Notes: a model not told the origin generated them from the letters alone. Shown: positions 7,946 through 19,471, counted from the stretch's first letter. The stretch: DNA of 64,000 nucleotides from Vibrio ouci (GCF_004551525.1 NZ_SATR01000011.1:62001-126000), one strand, 5' to 3'. Made by a program: numbers and translations.

Positions 7946-8818
7946 TTACCAACCCGTTACTTCACGTAGACCTTTACCGATGTCTGCTAGAGACTTCACA
8001 GTCTTAACGCCTGCCGCTTCTAGTGCAGCAAACTTGTCTTCCGCCGTGCCTTTACCACCAGAGATGATTGCACCTGCGTGACCCATACGCTTGCCCGGAG
8101 GAGCAGTAACACCCGCAATGTAAGAAACCACTGGCTTAGTGACGTTCTCTTTGATGAATGCTGCTGCTTCTTCTTCCGCAGTACCACCGATTTCACCAAT
8201 CATTACGATTGCTTCTGTTTCAGGGTCTTCTTGGAACAGTTTCAGGATGTCGATGAAGTTCGAACCAGGGATTGGGTCACCACCGATACCTACACAAGTA
8301 GACTGGCCGAAACCTTCGTCAGTTGTCTGTTTAACTGCTTCGTACGTTAGTGTACCTGAGCGTGAAACGATACCCACTTTACCTTTCTTGTGGATATGGC
8401 CTGGCATGATACCAATCTTACACTCATCAGGAGTGATAACGCCTGGACAGTTAGGACCGATCATGCGAACGCCAGTTTCTTCTAGCTTCACTTTCACGTC
8501 GATCATATCTGTTGTTGGGATACCTTCCGTGATAGTCACGATAAGCTCGACACCTGCATCAATCGCTTCAAGGATTGCATCTTTACAGAACGGTGCTGGT
8601 ACGTAGATAACAGTCGCTGTTGCGCCCGTCGCTTCTACTGCTTCACGTACTGTGTTGAATACAGGTTGGCCTAGGTGAGTTTGACCACCTTTACCAGGAG
8701 AAACACCACCAACCATCTGCGTACCGTACGCGATAGCTTGCTCTGAGTGGAAAGTACCTTGACCACCAGTGAAGCCCTGACAGATTACTTTAGTGTCTTT
8801 GTTAATTAGTACAGACAT
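7946..8818 (-). CDS. sucD: Succinyl-CoA synthetase alpha subunit
   Basis: SucD, with SucC, converts succinyl-CoA to succinate while making ATP (or GTP), a TCA-cycle step. The 290-residue protein has the CoA-binding Rossmann start [15 protein letters not shown] (residues 16-30) and the phosphohistidine motif [10 protein letters not shown] near residue 246. Its ATG overlaps the sucC stop by one base (TAATG), which indicates translational coupling. It is the last gene of the sdh-suc block and is followed by a terminator. Confidence 0.97.
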   Translation of the reverse strand: MSVLINKDTKVICQGFTGGQGTFHSEQAIAYGTQMVGGVSPGKGGQTHLGQPVFNTVREAVEATGATATVIYVPAPFCKDAILEAIDAGVELIVTITEGIPTTDMIDVKVKLEETGVRMIGPNCPGVITPDECKIGIMPGHIHKKGKVGIVSRSGTLTYEAVKQTTDEGFGQSTCVGIGGDPIPGSNFIDILKLFQEDPETEAIVMIGEIGGTAEEEAAAFIKENVTKPVVSYIAGVTAPPGKRMGHAGAIISGGKGTAEDKFAALEAAGVKTVKSLADIGKGLREVTGW

Positions 8819-9984
8819 TATTTAGCCTCCGCAGCAGCAACAACTTTCTGAGCAGCATCTGTTAGCGACTCAGCAGCAATGATATCAACATCAGAATTAG
8901 CAAGAACTTCGCGACCTAGGTCAGCGTTAGTACCTTCTAGACGAACAACAACAGGAACCGTTACGCCTACTTCTTTAACCGCACCGATAATACCTTCTGC
9001 GATCATGTCACAACGAACGATACCACCGAAGATGTTTACTAGAACTGCTTTTACATTGTCATCAGAAAGGATGATCTTGAATGCTTCAGCAACACGTTCT
9101 TTCGTTGCGCCGCCACCAACGTCTAGGAAGTTAGCAGGTTTGCCGCCATGTAGGTTAACGATATCCATCGTACCCATTGCTAGGCCTGCACCGTTAACCA
9201 TACAGCCAACGTTGCCATCAAGTGCTACGTAGTTCAGTTCCCACTGAGCTGCGTGTGCTTCACGCTCATCTTCCTGTGAAGGATCGTGCATTTCACGAAG
9301 CTTAGGCTGACGGTAAAGTGCGTTTGAGTCGATGTTGATCTTACCGTCTAGACAAAGCAGGTTGCCTTCGCCAGTAATAACAAGAGGGTTGATCTCTAGT
9401 AGAGCTAAGTCGTACTGAGCGAACATCTCGCCAAGACCCATGAAGATCTTAACGAATTGTTTGATTTGGTCACCTGCAAGACCTAGCTTAAACGCTAGCT
9501 CGCGACCTTGATAAGCTTGAGGGCCAACTAATGGATCGATTGCCGCTTTATGAATCAACTCTGGAGTTTCTTCTGCGATTTTCTCGATATCCACGCCGCC
9601 TTCTGTAGAAGCCATGAATACAATTTTACGACTAGCGCGGTCTACAACAGCACCTAGGTAAAGTTCATTTGCGATGTTTGACGCTTCTTCAACTAGGATT
9701 TTTGTTACAGGCTGACCGTTTGCATCTGTTTGGTACGTTACTAGGTTTTTACCTAGCCACTTTTGGGCAAACTCTTTAACGCCATCTTTCGTGTCGTGTA
9801 GCTCAACGCCACCCGCTTTACCACGTCCACCCGCGTGAACCTGACACTTTACAACTTTCTTCTCAGTTGTAATGCGACCTGCAGCTTCAAAAGCTTCTTG
9901 TGGTGTATCACAAGCGAAGCCTTCCGGTACAGGCAAACCGAATTCTGCAAACAGCTGTTTGGCTTGGTATTCATGCAAATTCAT
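8818..9984 (-). CDS. sucC: Succinyl-CoA synthetase beta subunit
   Basis: SucC is the ATP-grasp subunit that binds nucleotide and the succinate carboxylate in succinyl-CoA synthetase. The 388 residues equal the family length. [20 protein letters not shown] is the conserved start, [14 protein letters not shown] is the nucleotide-binding loop, and [15 protein letters not shown] and [15 protein letters not shown] lie in the C-terminal ligase domain. It is downstream of sucB after a 206-bp gap that contains a stable hairpin, so expression of sucCD may be tuned apart from sucAB. Confidence 0.97.
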   Translation of the reverse strand: MNLHEYQAKQLFAEFGLPVPEGFACDTPQEAFEAAGRITTEKKVVKCQVHAGGRGKAGGVELHDTKDGVKEFAQKWLGKNLVTYQTDANGQPVTKILVEEASNIANELYLGAVVDRASRKIVFMASTEGGVDIEKIAEETPELIHKAAIDPLVGPQAYQGRELAFKLGLAGDQIKQFVKIFMGLGEMFAQYDLALLEINPLVITGEGNLLCLDGKINIDSNALYRQPKLREMHDPSQEDEREAHAAQWELNYVALDGNVGCMVNGAGLAMGTMDIVNLHGGKPANFLDVGGGATKERVAEAFKIILSDDNVKAVLVNIFGGIVRCDMIAEGIIGAVKEVGVTVPVVVRLEGTNADLGREVLANSDVDIIAAESLTDAAQKVVAAAEAK

Positions 9985-10150
9985 TTTGATATTCCGTTTA
10001 TTTTCCCTTGAGGGATTATTATTTCCATAACGTCGCTATGCTGCGTACGTCTGTAGGGTCTTCTCAAATCAATCATTGTCTATTTCAACAACAAACAATG
10101 ACTCAAGTGAAGGCCAGACAGTTGAGCAAGTCTAGCCCTTGAAACTATCG

Positions 10151-10181
10151 AACGTCTAGCTACCCACGGCAACTAGACGTT
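10151..10181 (-). other. Inverted repeat in the sucB-sucC gap
   Basis: A 9-bp perfect inverted repeat (AACGTCTAG / CTAGACGTT, 13-nt loop) lies just after the sucB stop. No T-run follows on the minus strand, so it looks more like an RNA-processing or stabilising hairpin than a terminator. Confidence 0.5.
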
Positions 10182-10190
10182 TTAGCGATA

Positions 10191-11399
10191 TTAAACGTCT
10201 AATAGCAGACGTGCTGGATCTTCTAGTAGCTCTTTAATCGTTACTAGGAAACCCACTGACTCACGGCCATCGATTAGACGGTGGTCGTAAGACAGTGCTA
10301 GATACATCATAGGTAGGATTTCTACCTTGCCATCTACTGCCATCGGGCGCTCTTGGATCTTATGCATACCAAGAATTGCTGATTGTGGCGGGTTGATGAT
10401 TGGCGTAGACATCAGTGAACCAAATACACCACCGTTAGTGATAGTGAAGTTACCACCCATTAGCTCATCAACAGTTAGCTTGCCGTCACGGCCTTTGATT
10501 GCTAGCTCTTTGATGCCCTTTTCTACGTCAGCAAAACCTAGTGTGTCACAGTCTTTCAGTACTGGTGTTACTAGACCACGTGGCGTAGATACCGCCATAC
10601 TGATGTCGAAGTAGTTGTGGTAAACAATGTCTTCACCGTCAATCGATGCATTCACTTCTGGGTAACGTTTTAGAGCTTCAGTTACTGCTTTCACGTAGAA
10701 AGACATAAAGCCTAAACGGATACCGTGACGCTCTTCGAACTGGTCTTTGTACTGCTTACGAAGATCCATGATTGGCTTCATGTTCACTTCGTTAAACGTC
10801 GTTAGCATTGCCGTGTTGTTCTTCGCTTCAAGAAGACGGTTTGCAACAGTCTTACGTAGGCGAGTCATTGGTACACGCTTCTGGCTACGAGCCGCTGCTG
10901 GCGCTTCCACTGCTGCTGGAGCTTCTGCTTTCGGTGCTGCTTTCGCATTAGCTAGGTGCGCATCGATGTCTTCACGAGTAATACGACCGCCAACACCAGT
11001 ACCTTTCACTTGGCCAGCTTCTAGGCCGTGCTCAGCAAGTAGACGACGAACTGCTGGGCTTAGTGCATCGTTGTTCTCTTCTGTAAGCGCCGCTTTGTGA
11101 CGCTTATCAGGTGACGCTTCTGATGCTTCAGTTGTGTCAGTCGTTGGCTCACCCGCTACTGCGCCTGGCTTAAGCTTAGCGATAAGCTGTTTAGAAAGTA
11201 CCGTAGCACCTTCTTCTTCAATAATTGCTTCTAGAACACCCGCTTCAGGAGCTGGTACTTCTAAAACTACTTTGTCAGTTTCGATATCAACCAGTACTTC
11301 GTCACGCTCAACTGCGTCACCCGGTTGTTTGTGCCAAGTTGCTACTGTAGCGTCTGCAACAGATTCAGGTAAATCTGGAACCAGAATTTCAATTGTCAT
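10191..11399 (-). CDS. sucB: 2-oxoglutarate dehydrogenase E2 (dihydrolipoyl succinyltransferase)
   Basis: SucB (OdhB) is the core of the 2-oxoglutarate dehydrogenase complex and moves the succinyl group from lipoyl to CoA. The 402-residue protein has one lipoyl domain (residues 1-77) with the lipoylated lysine in [11 protein letters not shown]. An Ala/Pro-rich linker and an E3-binding domain (about 112-148, [20 protein letters not shown]) come next, then the catalytic domain ending in the active motif [10 protein letters not shown] (around 373). It follows sucA by 28 nt. Confidence 0.97.
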   Translation of the reverse strand: MTIEILVPDLPESVADATVATWHKQPGDAVERDEVLVDIETDKVVLEVPAPEAGVLEAIIEEEGATVLSKQLIAKLKPGAVAGEPTTDTTEASEASPDKRHKAALTEENNDALSPAVRRLLAEHGLEAGQVKGTGVGGRITREDIDAHLANAKAAPKAEAPAAVEAPAAARSQKRVPMTRLRKTVANRLLEAKNNTAMLTTFNEVNMKPIMDLRKQYKDQFEERHGIRLGFMSFYVKAVTEALKRYPEVNASIDGEDIVYHNYFDISMAVSTPRGLVTPVLKDCDTLGFADVEKGIKELAIKGRDGKLTVDELMGGNFTITNGGVFGSLMSTPIINPPQSAILGMHKIQERPMAVDGKVEILPMMYLALSYDHRLIDGRESVGFLVTIKELLEDPARLLLDV

Positions 11400-11427
11400 A
11401 TCTGTTTCTTCCTTTAACTTCTAGTTC

Positions 11428-14253
11428 TTAATCCGAAGTTTTTGTATTCACGTTAAGCGCGTCTTCAACCAGCGCTTTTTGTTGTTTCAAGTGTACTGAC
11501 ATATAACCTACAGCTGGTGATGCTGATGCTGGGCGGCCAGCATATTTAAGATCAGCACCCGCTGGGATTGCAGCACGGAAGTTGTGTTGGCTACAGTACC
11601 AAGCACCTTGGTTTTGAGGCTCTTCTTGACACCAAACGAAGTCTTCAACATTGATGTATTGTTCGATTGCCGCTTTCACTTCATCCTGTGGGAATGGGTA
11701 TAGCTGCTCAATACGGACAATAGCCACATCGTCTTGTTCATTATTTCGACGCTGCTCTAGCAAGTCGAAGTAAACTTTACCCGAACAGAAGACGACACGT
11801 TTCACCTTAGCTGCATCTAGGTTGTCGATCTCTGGAATCGCTGGTTGGAATGTCCCTTCCGACAGGTCTTCTAATGTAGAAGTACATAACGGATGACGAA
11901 GTAGCGACTTCGGTGACATAACAATGAGAGGTCGACGCATTGGGCGAACAACTTGGCGGCGAATCATGTGGTAAACCTGCGCCGGAGTTGAAGGCACAAC
12001 AACCTGCATGTTTTGCTCTGCACAAAGTTGTAGGTAACGCTCTAGGCGAGCTGATGAGTGCTCAGGGCCTTGACCTTCATAACCGTGAGGAAGCAACATC
12101 GTTAGGCCACATAGACGAGCCCACTTTTGTTCACCTGACGAGATAAATTGGTCAATAACAACTTGTGCACCGTTAGCAAAGTCACCAAACTGCGCTTCCC
12201 AAAGGGTCAAGCCGCTAGGCTCAGCAGTTGCGTACCCATATTCAAAGGCCAATACCGCTTCTTCAGAAAGCACCGAGTCAAAGACTTGGAACGGACCTTG
12301 TTTATCATGGATATTTGCTAGCGGAACAAACGTACTCGCATCGGTCTGGTTGTGTAGAACTGAGTGACGGTGGAAGAAAGTACCACGACCAGAATCCTGA
12401 CCAGAGATACGAATACGCTTACCATCATCAACAAGCGTGGCATACGCCAACGTTTCTGCCATACCCCAGTCAACCGCTTTCTCGCCGCTGATCATCGCTT
12501 TACGATCGTTGTAAAGCTTGTTCACTCGGCTTTGTAGCTTGTGGCTATCAGGGTAAGTACATAGACGCTGACCAAGCTCAATTAAGCGCTCAGTATCAAA
12601 TTTATTGTCCCACTCAACATCCCAGTCATGACCTAGGTATGGAGACCAGTCAACTGAGTGTAGAGCCATTGGACGCCACTCTTTAACTACAACTTCACCG
12701 TGATCTAAAGCATCACGATATTCGTTGACCAGTTGCGTCGCAGTATCAATACCAAGCACGTCTTTCTCCATCAGCACGTCAGCGTATAGCTTACGTGGTG
12801 TTGGGTGCTTCTTGATTTTCTGATACATCAACGGTTGAGTCGCGTTCGGCTCATCGGCTTCGTTGTGACCATGACGGCGGTAACAAACCAAATCGATCAC
12901 AACATCGCGTTTAAATTCATTACGGTAATCAAGTGCGATACGAGTAACAAAAGCAACCGCTTCTGGGTCATCCGCATTCACGTGGAAGATTGGCGCCTGC
13001 ACCATCTTAGCGATATCAGTACAGTACATGGTTGAACGCGTATCGGTAGGGTTAGAGGTAGTGAAACCAACTTGGTTATTCACAACAATTCGAACCGTAC
13101 CACCAACTTGGAAACCGCGCGCCTGAGACATGTTAAACGTCTCAGCAACCACACCTTGACCTGCAATTGCAGAGTCACCGTGAATAGTAATAGGAAGAAC
13201 CGTGCTGCCAGTCTTATCGCCTAAGCGGTCTTGACGTGCACGTACCGAACCAATAACTACTGGGTTTACGATCTCAAGGTGAGATGGGTTAAATGCTAGC
13301 GCTAGGTGGACATCACCGCCTGGCGTTGCGAAATCTGCAGAGAAACCTTGGTGATACTTAACATCACCCGTGCCCCACGTTTCGTCATGCTTACCAGCAA
13401 ATTCATCAAATAGGTCTTGTGGTTTCTTACCTAACACGTTTACCAACATGTTTAGACGACCACGGTGAGCCATACCAATAACCACTTCACGCATGCCACT
13501 TGCACCCGCATGACGAATCAATTCTTTCGTCATTGGGATAAGAGCATCACCACCTTCTAGTGAGAATCGCTTAGCACCTGGGAATTTTGCACCTAGGTAG
13601 CGTTCTAGACCTTCAGCTGCTGTCAGCTCGTCTAGGAACATGTGCTTTTCATCATTAGAGAAAGAAGGTTGACCAATGACTGACTCTAAACGTTGCTGGA
13701 TCCAACGTTTTTGTTCTGTGTCTATCATGTGCATGTATTCTGCACCAATAGAACCACAGTACGTTTTCTTAAGAGCTGAGTAGATATCTTTCAACTGCAT
13801 CGTCTCTTGGCCAATGGCAAAAGAACCAACGTTGAAGGTTTCTTCTAGGTCATCTTCGGTAAGATTGTGGAATGCGGGTTCTAGCTCCGCCACAGGTGGA
13901 CGTTGCCATAAACCAAGAGGGTCAAGCTGTGCCGCTTCGTGTCCACGGAATCGGTAAGCATTGATTAATTGGAGTACTTTAACTTGTTTAGCGTCGACAT
14001 CTGGATCACTAACCTGGACACTATAATGCTTTGTTTCTTGAGCGAGTCGTCGGAAGTAGTCACGGACACGCGAATGTGGTTGTTCTACCACTTCTTCTGT
14101 CGGCTTAGGCAAGCCTTCAAATACGCGTTTCCACTCCTCACTTACCAGATCGGGATCACTTAGATACAGTTCGTAGAGGTCCTCTACATACGTTGCATTG
14201 GCGCCAGCCAAGTGTGAAGACTCGAGCCACGCCTTCATCACGCCGTTGTGCAT
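11428..14253 (-). CDS. sucA: 2-oxoglutarate dehydrogenase E1 component
   Basis: SucA is the thiamine-diphosphate decarboxylase of the 2-oxoglutarate dehydrogenase complex. The 941 residues are close to the E. coli length (933). The N-terminus with MKAWLESSHLAGANATYVEDLYE aligns with family members, so the first ATG, preceded by AAGGG, is kept. The ThDP region has GDSAIAGQGVVAETFNMS and NNQVGFTTSNP (around 380-420), and the C-terminal transketolase domain has SGQDSGRGTFFHRH. It lies 93 bp downstream of sdhB, within the sdh-suc block. Confidence 0.97.
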   Translation of the reverse strand: MHNGVMKAWLESSHLAGANATYVEDLYELYLSDPDLVSEEWKRVFEGLPKPTEEVVEQPHSRVRDYFRRLAQETKHYSVQVSDPDVDAKQVKVLQLINAYRFRGHEAAQLDPLGLWQRPPVAELEPAFHNLTEDDLEETFNVGSFAIGQETMQLKDIYSALKKTYCGSIGAEYMHMIDTEQKRWIQQRLESVIGQPSFSNDEKHMFLDELTAAEGLERYLGAKFPGAKRFSLEGGDALIPMTKELIRHAGASGMREVVIGMAHRGRLNMLVNVLGKKPQDLFDEFAGKHDETWGTGDVKYHQGFSADFATPGGDVHLALAFNPSHLEIVNPVVIGSVRARQDRLGDKTGSTVLPITIHGDSAIAGQGVVAETFNMSQARGFQVGGTVRIVVNNQVGFTTSNPTDTRSTMYCTDIAKMVQAPIFHVNADDPEAVAFVTRIALDYRNEFKRDVVIDLVCYRRHGHNEADEPNATQPLMYQKIKKHPTPRKLYADVLMEKDVLGIDTATQLVNEYRDALDHGEVVVKEWRPMALHSVDWSPYLGHDWDVEWDNKFDTERLIELGQRLCTYPDSHKLQSRVNKLYNDRKAMISGEKAVDWGMAETLAYATLVDDGKRIRISGQDSGRGTFFHRHSVLHNQTDASTFVPLANIHDKQGPFQVFDSVLSEEAVLAFEYGYATAEPSGLTLWEAQFGDFANGAQVVIDQFISSGEQKWARLCGLTMLLPHGYEGQGPEHSSARLERYLQLCAEQNMQVVVPSTPAQVYHMIRRQVVRPMRRPLIVMSPKSLLRHPLCTSTLEDLSEGTFQPAIPEIDNLDAAKVKRVVFCSGKVYFDLLEQRRNNEQDDVAIVRIEQLYPFPQDEVKAAIEQYINVEDFVWCQEEPQNQGAWYCSQHNFRAAIPAGADLKYAGRPASASPAVGYMSVHLKQQKALVEDALNVNTKTSD

Positions 14254-14346
14254 ATTTTCCCTTAACCAGTAGTTTTCACGTTTGCTTCGGTCTTACGCCG
14301 AGCTATTAAGAGCCGACCCAAATTAGGCCGGCAATTTTTTGTTTCA

Positions 14347-15057
14347 TTAGACAGAGCGGTTAACCAACATCGTCTTGATGTGACCAATCGCTTTCGTCGG
14401 ATTTAATCCCTTAGGACAAACACTTACACAATTCATGATGCCATGGCAACGGAAAACGCTAAATGCATCATCAAGATTTGATAGACGTTCATCTGTTGCC
14501 GTATCTCGGCTATCAATTAACCAACGGTAAGCAGCCAATAGACCTGCAGGACCAATAAACTTATCTGGGTTCCACCAGAAAGATGGGCATGAAGTTGTAC
14601 AACATGCACACATGATACATTCGTACAGACCATCAAGATGAGCACGCTCATCAGGCGTTTGCAGGTTCTCACGTGATGGCGGTAGAGCACCGTCATCAAT
14701 CAAGAAAGGCTTAACTTTCGAATAGTTATCGTAGAACTGTGTCATGTCAACAATAAGATCTCGAACAACAGGCAAACCTGGTAATGGACGAATCACAATC
14801 TTATCTGCTTTTAATGCAGAGAGCGGTGTGATACATGCTAGACCATTTTTACCATTCATGTTCAGACCGTCTGAACCACATACACCTTCACGGCAAGAGC
14901 GACGGAACGAGATGCTTGGATCTTGCTCTTTTAGCAGAATCAGTGCATCAAGCAACATCATGTCAGAGCCTTCTTCCACTTCAAGCGTGTAGTCTTTCAT
15001 GTAAGGCTTTTGATCGACATCCGGATTGTAGCGGTACAAAGAGAAATTCAGTTTCAT
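14347..15057 (-). CDS. sdhB: Succinate dehydrogenase iron-sulfur subunit
   Basis: SdhB carries electrons from the flavoprotein to quinone in complex II. Its 236 residues hold three cluster motifs: the plant-type 2Fe-2S set SCREGVCGSDG plus a later Cys (around 55-75), the 4Fe-4S motif CIMCACCTTSCP (around 150), and the 3Fe-4S/4Fe-4S set CHGIMNCVSVCPKGLNP (around 206-222). It follows sdhA by 18 nt and precedes sucA. Confidence 0.97.
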   Translation of the reverse strand: MKLNFSLYRYNPDVDQKPYMKDYTLEVEEGSDMMLLDALILLKEQDPSISFRRSCREGVCGSDGLNMNGKNGLACITPLSALKADKIVIRPLPGLPVVRDLIVDMTQFYDNYSKVKPFLIDDGALPPSRENLQTPDERAHLDGLYECIMCACCTTSCPSFWWNPDKFIGPAGLLAAYRWLIDSRDTATDERLSNLDDAFSVFRCHGIMNCVSVCPKGLNPTKAIGHIKTMLVNRSV

Positions 15058-15075
15058 AATCTTATCCTCCTTTCC

Positions 15076-16842
15076 TTAGTACGTACGTGCTTTCGGTGGG
15101 AACGCATCACGGTGAATAGGTTCCATGTTTACATCACGCTTCGCCATTGCTTCCGTTTCTGGGTTGTAGACTGAGTGACATAGCCACTGAGCATCATCAC
15201 GGTCAGGGAAGTCAAAACGAGCATGTGCACCACGACTTTCTGTACGGTAGTTTGCCGCTACAGCTGTTGCGTATGCTGTTTCCATCAGGTTTTCTAGTTC
15301 TAGACACTCAATACGTTGAGTGTTGAACTCTGTTGATTTATCAGCAAGGTGTGCGTTCTTCAGACGCTCACGGATAACTTTAAGCTCTTCAAGACCTTTA
15401 GCCATTGCATCACCTTCACGGAATACCGAGAAGTTGTTTTGCATACATTGTTGTAGGTCTTTACGAATCTGTGCTGGATCTTCGCCTTCAGTGCTGTTTT
15501 CCCAACGGTTGTAACGCTCTAGAGAGCGCTCAATGTCTGCTTCAGTTGCAGGTGTAGCCTCAGCTTGCTTCGCTAGGGTTTCACCTAGGTGCAGACCTGT
15601 TGCACGGCCAAATACCACTAAGTCTAGTAGTGAGTTACCACCAAGACGGTTAGCGCCGTGTACTGATACAGAGGCAATTTCACCACAAGCGAATAGGCCT
15701 TGAACTTCAACATCAGCGCCGCTTTCATCTTGCTTGATTGCCTGACCAGAAACCTGAGTCGGTACACCACCCATCATGTAGTGACAGGTTGGGATTACTG
15801 GGATTGGCTCTTTAACTGGATCAACGTGAGCGAATGTACGAGACAATTCACAAACGCCAGGTAGACGTGACTCAAGAGTCTCTTTACCTAGGTGATCCAG
15901 TTTCAGTTTAATGTGTGGACCCCAAGGACCATCGCAACCACGACCTTCACGGATTTCGATCATCATTGAACGAGCAACAACGTCACGACCAGCAAGGTCT
16001 TTCGCGTTAGGTGCGTAACGCTCCATAAAGCGCTCGCCATCTTTGTTAAGAAGGTAACCACCTTCACCACGACAGCCTTCTGTTACAAGAACACCTGCGC
16101 CAGCGATACCCGTTGGGTGGAACTGCCACATTTCCATGTCTTGCATTGGAACGCCTGCACGTAGCGCCATACCAACACCATCACCGGTGTTGATGTGAGC
16201 ATTCGTTGTCGATGCGTAGATACGACCAGCACCACCCGTAGCTAGGATGGTTGCTTTTGATTTGAAGTAACAAACCTCGCCAGTTTCCATACACAGCGCA
16301 GTACAACCTAGAACAACACCATCTTCGTTCTTCACAAGATCAAGTGCATACCACTCAGAGAATACGGTTGTTTTGTGCTTGATGTTTTGTTGGTAAAGCG
16401 TGTGTAGAAGTGCGTGACCAGTACGGTCTGCAGCCGCTGCTGTACGCGCCGCCTGCTCACCACCAAAGTTCTTTGACTGACCGCCAAATGGACGTTGGTA
16501 GATAGTACCGTTGTCGAAACGTGAGAAAGGTAGACCCATTTTCTCAAGTTCAATGACTGACTCAGGACCATTCTTACACATGTATTCGATAGCATCTTGG
16601 TCGCCGATGTAGTCAGAACCTTTAACGGTATCGTACATGTGCTGTTCCCAATGGTCTTCATGCGCGTTACCTAACGCAACAGTGATACCACCCTGTGCTG
16701 ATACAGTGTGAGAACGGGTAGGAAATACTTTAGAAAGCAAAGCACATGATAGGCCTTGCTCAGAGATTTGTAGCGCAGCACGCATGCCTGCACCACCAGC
16801 GCCGATTACTACGGCATCAAATTCGCGAACTGGAATAGACAC
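15076..16842 (-). CDS. sdhA: Succinate dehydrogenase flavoprotein subunit
   Basis: SdhA oxidises succinate to fumarate using covalently bound FAD. The 588 residues match the family. The dinucleotide fold [12 protein letters not shown] is at residues 14-25, the FAD-linked histidine lies in [12 protein letters not shown] (around 45), and the substrate loop contains [20 protein letters not shown] (around 242-261). It starts with GTG directly after the sdhD stop codon, so translation is probably coupled. Confidence 0.97.
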   Translation of the reverse strand: MSIPVREFDAVVIGAGGAGMRAALQISEQGLSCALLSKVFPTRSHTVSAQGGITVALGNAHEDHWEQHMYDTVKGSDYIGDQDAIEYMCKNGPESVIELEKMGLPFSRFDNGTIYQRPFGGQSKNFGGEQAARTAAAADRTGHALLHTLYQQNIKHKTTVFSEWYALDLVKNEDGVVLGCTALCMETGEVCYFKSKATILATGGAGRIYASTTNAHINTGDGVGMALRAGVPMQDMEMWQFHPTGIAGAGVLVTEGCRGEGGYLLNKDGERFMERYAPNAKDLAGRDVVARSMMIEIREGRGCDGPWGPHIKLKLDHLGKETLESRLPGVCELSRTFAHVDPVKEPIPVIPTCHYMMGGVPTQVSGQAIKQDESGADVEVQGLFACGEIASVSVHGANRLGGNSLLDLVVFGRATGLHLGETLAKQAEATPATEADIERSLERYNRWENSTEGEDPAQIRKDLQQCMQNNFSVFREGDAMAKGLEELKVIRERLKNAHLADKSTEFNTQRIECLELENLMETAYATAVAANYRTESRGAHARFDFPDRDDAQWLCHSVYNPETEAMAKRDVNMEPIHRDAFPPKARTY

Positions 16843-17187
16843 TTACGCACCCCACAAAATAAATAGACCAGAGAAGAAGTAACTAAACAGTACCGCAATA
16901 ATCGCTAACTGTAGGCCGCCACGAAGCTTAGCGCATTTAATGTAGTCAGTAAGAACCTGCCACAAGCCAATCCACGCATGGATTAGAACTGAAACCAACG
17001 CTAACATCGTGAACACTTTAGTGAACGTGCCACCAAAGAACTGAGTCCAAGATACGTAAGAGATATCTGTGAAAGCACAGAAGCTAACCAGATAGATAGT
17101 ATAAAGTGTCATGATGATCGCAGTAGCACGAATCAATAGGAAATCGTGTACACCATTACGACCAAAAGATGAAATATGTTTTACCAC
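16843..17187 (-). CDS. sdhD: Succinate dehydrogenase membrane anchor SdhD
   Basis: SdhD is one of the two membrane anchors that bind heme b and quinone in complex II. The 114-residue protein has three membrane segments (about residues 16-36, 50-78 and 92-112), and the middle one contains the heme-ligand region VLIHAWIGLWQVLTDYIK. It begins with GTG overlapping the last 7 nt of sdhC and ends exactly where sdhA starts. Confidence 0.95.
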   Translation of the reverse strand: MVKHISSFGRNGVHDFLLIRATAIIMTLYTIYLVSFCAFTDISYVSWTQFFGGTFTKVFTMLALVSVLIHAWIGLWQVLTDYIKCAKLRGGLQLAIIAVLFSYFFSGLFILWGA

Positions 17188-17573
17188 ACCATGATCCCCG
17201 CTAGTAGTGACAGGACGGCTGTCGCTGCGAATGCAACCTTAGCGCTCATTGCACCAGATTCCAGCTCTTCAAAATGACCTAAGTCCATCAGAAGGTGACG
17301 GATACCACCGGCAATGTGGTAGGCCAATGCCGTTAGAATTCCCCACAAGATAAACTTCACGAAGAAGCCATCAACAATGTCGACTGCTTGTGCGTAACCT
17401 ACAGGAGAGGATAAGGAAATGGATAGTAACCAAAGTAGGATCCCGACCGCGACAAACGTAATCACACCGGAAACACGGTGTAGAATAGATGCGATTGCAG
17501 TGATCGGAAAGTGAATGGTCTGTAAATCTAAATTAACAGGTCTTGACTTTCTTTCTTTCACGGGCTTGCTCAC
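17181..17573 (-). CDS. sdhC: Succinate dehydrogenase cytochrome b556 subunit SdhC
   Basis: SdhC is the cytochrome b subunit of complex II. The 130-residue protein has the N-terminal motif RPVNLDLQTIHFPITAIASI, the conserved SILHRVSGV, and the heme-binding histidine region ALAYHIAGGIRHLLMDLG (around 84-101) across three membrane helices. The start is a GTG with GGAG five bases upstream. It is the first gene of sdhCDAB-sucABCD, and its promoter lies in the gap shared with gltA. Confidence 0.95.
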   Translation of the reverse strand: MSKPVKERKSRPVNLDLQTIHFPITAIASILHRVSGVITFVAVGILLWLLSISLSSPVGYAQAVDIVDGFFVKFILWGILTALAYHIAGGIRHLLMDLGHFEELESGAMSAKVAFAATAVLSLLAGIMVW

Positions 17574-17629
17574 TCAGCTCCATTGAGCATTTATAGTTAT
17601 AAACGAATTTTGGTTGCAAACCCGCAAAA

Positions 17630-17649
17630 GTTAACATTCATTTAACAAC
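17630..17649 (-). promoter_or_regulatory. ArcA-like direct repeat in the sdh-gltA gap
   Basis: The 395-bp gap between sdhC and gltA holds, on the minus strand, two GTTAA repeats 11 bp apart (within GTTGTTAAATGAATGTTAAC). This spacing and sequence are typical of ArcA sites, and ArcA is known to repress sdh and gltA in related bacteria. Another GTTAAC lies near 17688. Binding is inferred. No clear promoter could be assigned to either gene. Confidence 0.45.
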
Positions 17650-17968
17650 TAACCCCATCAAACGACCGAGTATTTTGTGAAAAATTTGTTAACAACAAGA
17701 ATTGAAACTTCACCTCACATTTGTTTCAAGCCTTGAATTTATAAGGTTTCCACCAAAATTGACTGCGCCACTATACGGCTGGCAACATTCTAATACAATT
17801 GATGTAACAATTTTTGCTACACAGCCCAGATTTTTAACGTTTTGCATTCAAAAAATCCCAACAAGTGCACACATCAGAGGAGAAAAATTGACTTTGATAA
17901 CGAAGACACGTACAAAAATGTCACACAAACATCCTGGACGGATAAAATAATAAACAAAGGAGATTGTT

Positions 17969-19258
17969 ATGGCGGATAAGAAAGCTACCCTTCATGTTGA
18001 AGGTCAAGCGCCTATCGAGCTGCCAATTATGGAAGGTGCCCTTGGCACACCTGTAATTGATGTTCGTAAACTGGGAGCAAATGGATTTTTCACTTTTGAC
18101 CCTGGTTTTCTTGCCACTGCATCTTGTGAATCTCAAATCACCTATATCGACGGCGGCAAAGGGATTCTTTTGCACCGCGGTTACCCAATTGATCAGCTAG
18201 CAAATAATGCTGATTACTTAGAAGTATGTTACATCCTTCTTTATGGTGAAGCCCCAACACGTGAACAATACGAGCAATTCAAGACAACTGTTACTCGTCA
18301 CACTATGGTACATGAGCAAATTGCGAGCTTCTTCCACGGCTTCCGTCGTGACGCTCACCCAATGGCGGTCATGTGTGGTGTGGTTGGTGCACTTGCTGCG
18401 TTCTACCACGATTCATTAGATATTAACAACGACGAACACCGCGAAATCGCGGCATACCGACTACTGTCGAAAATGCCAACACTTGCGGCTATGTGTTACA
18501 AGTACTCTATCGGCCAGCCGTTCATTTACCCACGTAATGACCTAAGCTACGCTGAGAACTACCTACACATGATGTTCGCTAACCCATGTGAAGAGTACGA
18601 AGTTAACCCTGTCGTTGCTCGCGCAATGGATAAAATCTTTACACTGCACGCAGACCACGAACAAAACGCTTCAACGTCTACGGTACGTCTATCTGGTTCA
18701 TCGGGTGCTAACCCATTCGCATGTATCGCAGCAGGTATCGCATCTCTATGGGGTCCAGCTCACGGCGGCGCAAACGAAGCCTGTCTGAAGATGCTTGAAG
18801 AGATCGGCAGTGTAGAAAACATTCCTGAGTACGTTGCACGTGCGAAGGATAAAGATGACCCGTTCCGCCTAATGGGCTTCGGTCACCGCGTTTACAAGAA
18901 CTACGACCCACGTGCTACAGTTATGCGTGAAACGTGTCACGAAGTGCTTAAAGAGCTTAATATCAAAGATCCACTGCTGGATGTGGCAATGGAACTTGAG
19001 CGTATTGCTCTATCAGACGAATACTTTGTATCGAAGAAGCTATACCCGAACGTAGACTTCTACTCAGGTATCATTCTGAAAGCGATCGGCATTCCTGTAT
19101 CGATGTTCACCGTTATCTTTGCAATCTCTCGTACTATCGGTTGGATTGCACACTGGAACGAGATGCACAGCGATCCACTAAACCGTATCGGTCGTCCTCG
19201 CCAGCTATACACTGGTGAAGTACAGCGTGAATTCTCTCCTCTACATGAGCGTGAATAA
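17969..19258 (+). CDS. gltA: Citrate synthase (type II)
   Basis: GltA condenses acetyl-CoA and oxaloacetate to citrate and controls entry to the TCA cycle. The 429 residues match the hexameric, NADH-sensitive type II enzyme of Gram-negative bacteria. Catalytic signatures are [15 protein letters not shown] (around 230), the [15 protein letters not shown] stretch (around 263) and [14 protein letters not shown] (around 302). AAGGAG lies seven bases before the ATG. It is divergent from sdhCDAB and ends at a good terminator. Confidence 0.97.
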   Translation: MADKKATLHVEGQAPIELPIMEGALGTPVIDVRKLGANGFFTFDPGFLATASCESQITYIDGGKGILLHRGYPIDQLANNADYLEVCYILLYGEAPTREQYEQFKTTVTRHTMVHEQIASFFHGFRRDAHPMAVMCGVVGALAAFYHDSLDINNDEHREIAAYRLLSKMPTLAAMCYKYSIGQPFIYPRNDLSYAENYLHMMFANPCEEYEVNPVVARAMDKIFTLHADHEQNASTSTVRLSGSSGANPFACIAAGIASLWGPAHGGANEACLKMLEEIGSVENIPEYVARAKDKDDPFRLMGFGHRVYKNYDPRATVMRETCHEVLKELNIKDPLLDVAMELERIALSDEYFVSKKLYPNVDFYSGIILKAIGIPVSMFTVIFAISRTIGWIAHWNEMHSDPLNRIGRPRQLYTGEVQREFSPLHERE

Positions 19259-19277
19259 TAGCTGACTAGCAAAATTA

Positions 19278-19310
19278 AAGGGCTGATGTGCGAACATTAG
19301 CCCTTTTTTA
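19278..19310 (+). terminator. Intrinsic terminator after gltA
   Basis: The stem AAAGGGCTGATGT / ACATTAGCCCTTT (one G-T wobble) is followed by TTTT, 19 bp past the gltA stop. Confidence 0.88.
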
Positions 19311-19321
19311 TTAGATTAGTT

Positions 19322-19424
19322 GTCATCCTAAAGAACGAGGCACGAGTGAGTTGGGGATCTCTCACCGCAAGCAGAAATCCTTTAGAGATTCCCTACTCGC
19401 TCCTGCGTCACTCTATGGAATGAC
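19322..19424 (+). repeat. 103-bp palindromic repeat, copy 1
   Basis: The left arm begins GTCATCCTAAAGAACGAGG and the right arm ends CTCTATGGAATGAC. The two 40-nt arms form an imperfect inverted repeat around a spacer. It lies between the convergent gltA and NIF3 genes, just after the gltA terminator. Confidence 0.88.
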
Positions 19425-19471
19425 GACACCTTCTCACAAAACGAAATGCTCTGTAGGACAACGTCTGTTCG

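Noticed and set aside
10747..11100. Long open frame antisense to sucB (also 11134-11424)
   Set aside because: These are shadows of the Ala/Pro-rich linker and lipoyl region. No ribosome site or family match is seen.
14313..14333. GC-rich hairpin between sdhB and sucA as a terminator
   Set aside because: On the minus strand the stem has no T-run after it, and sdh-suc read-through is expected.
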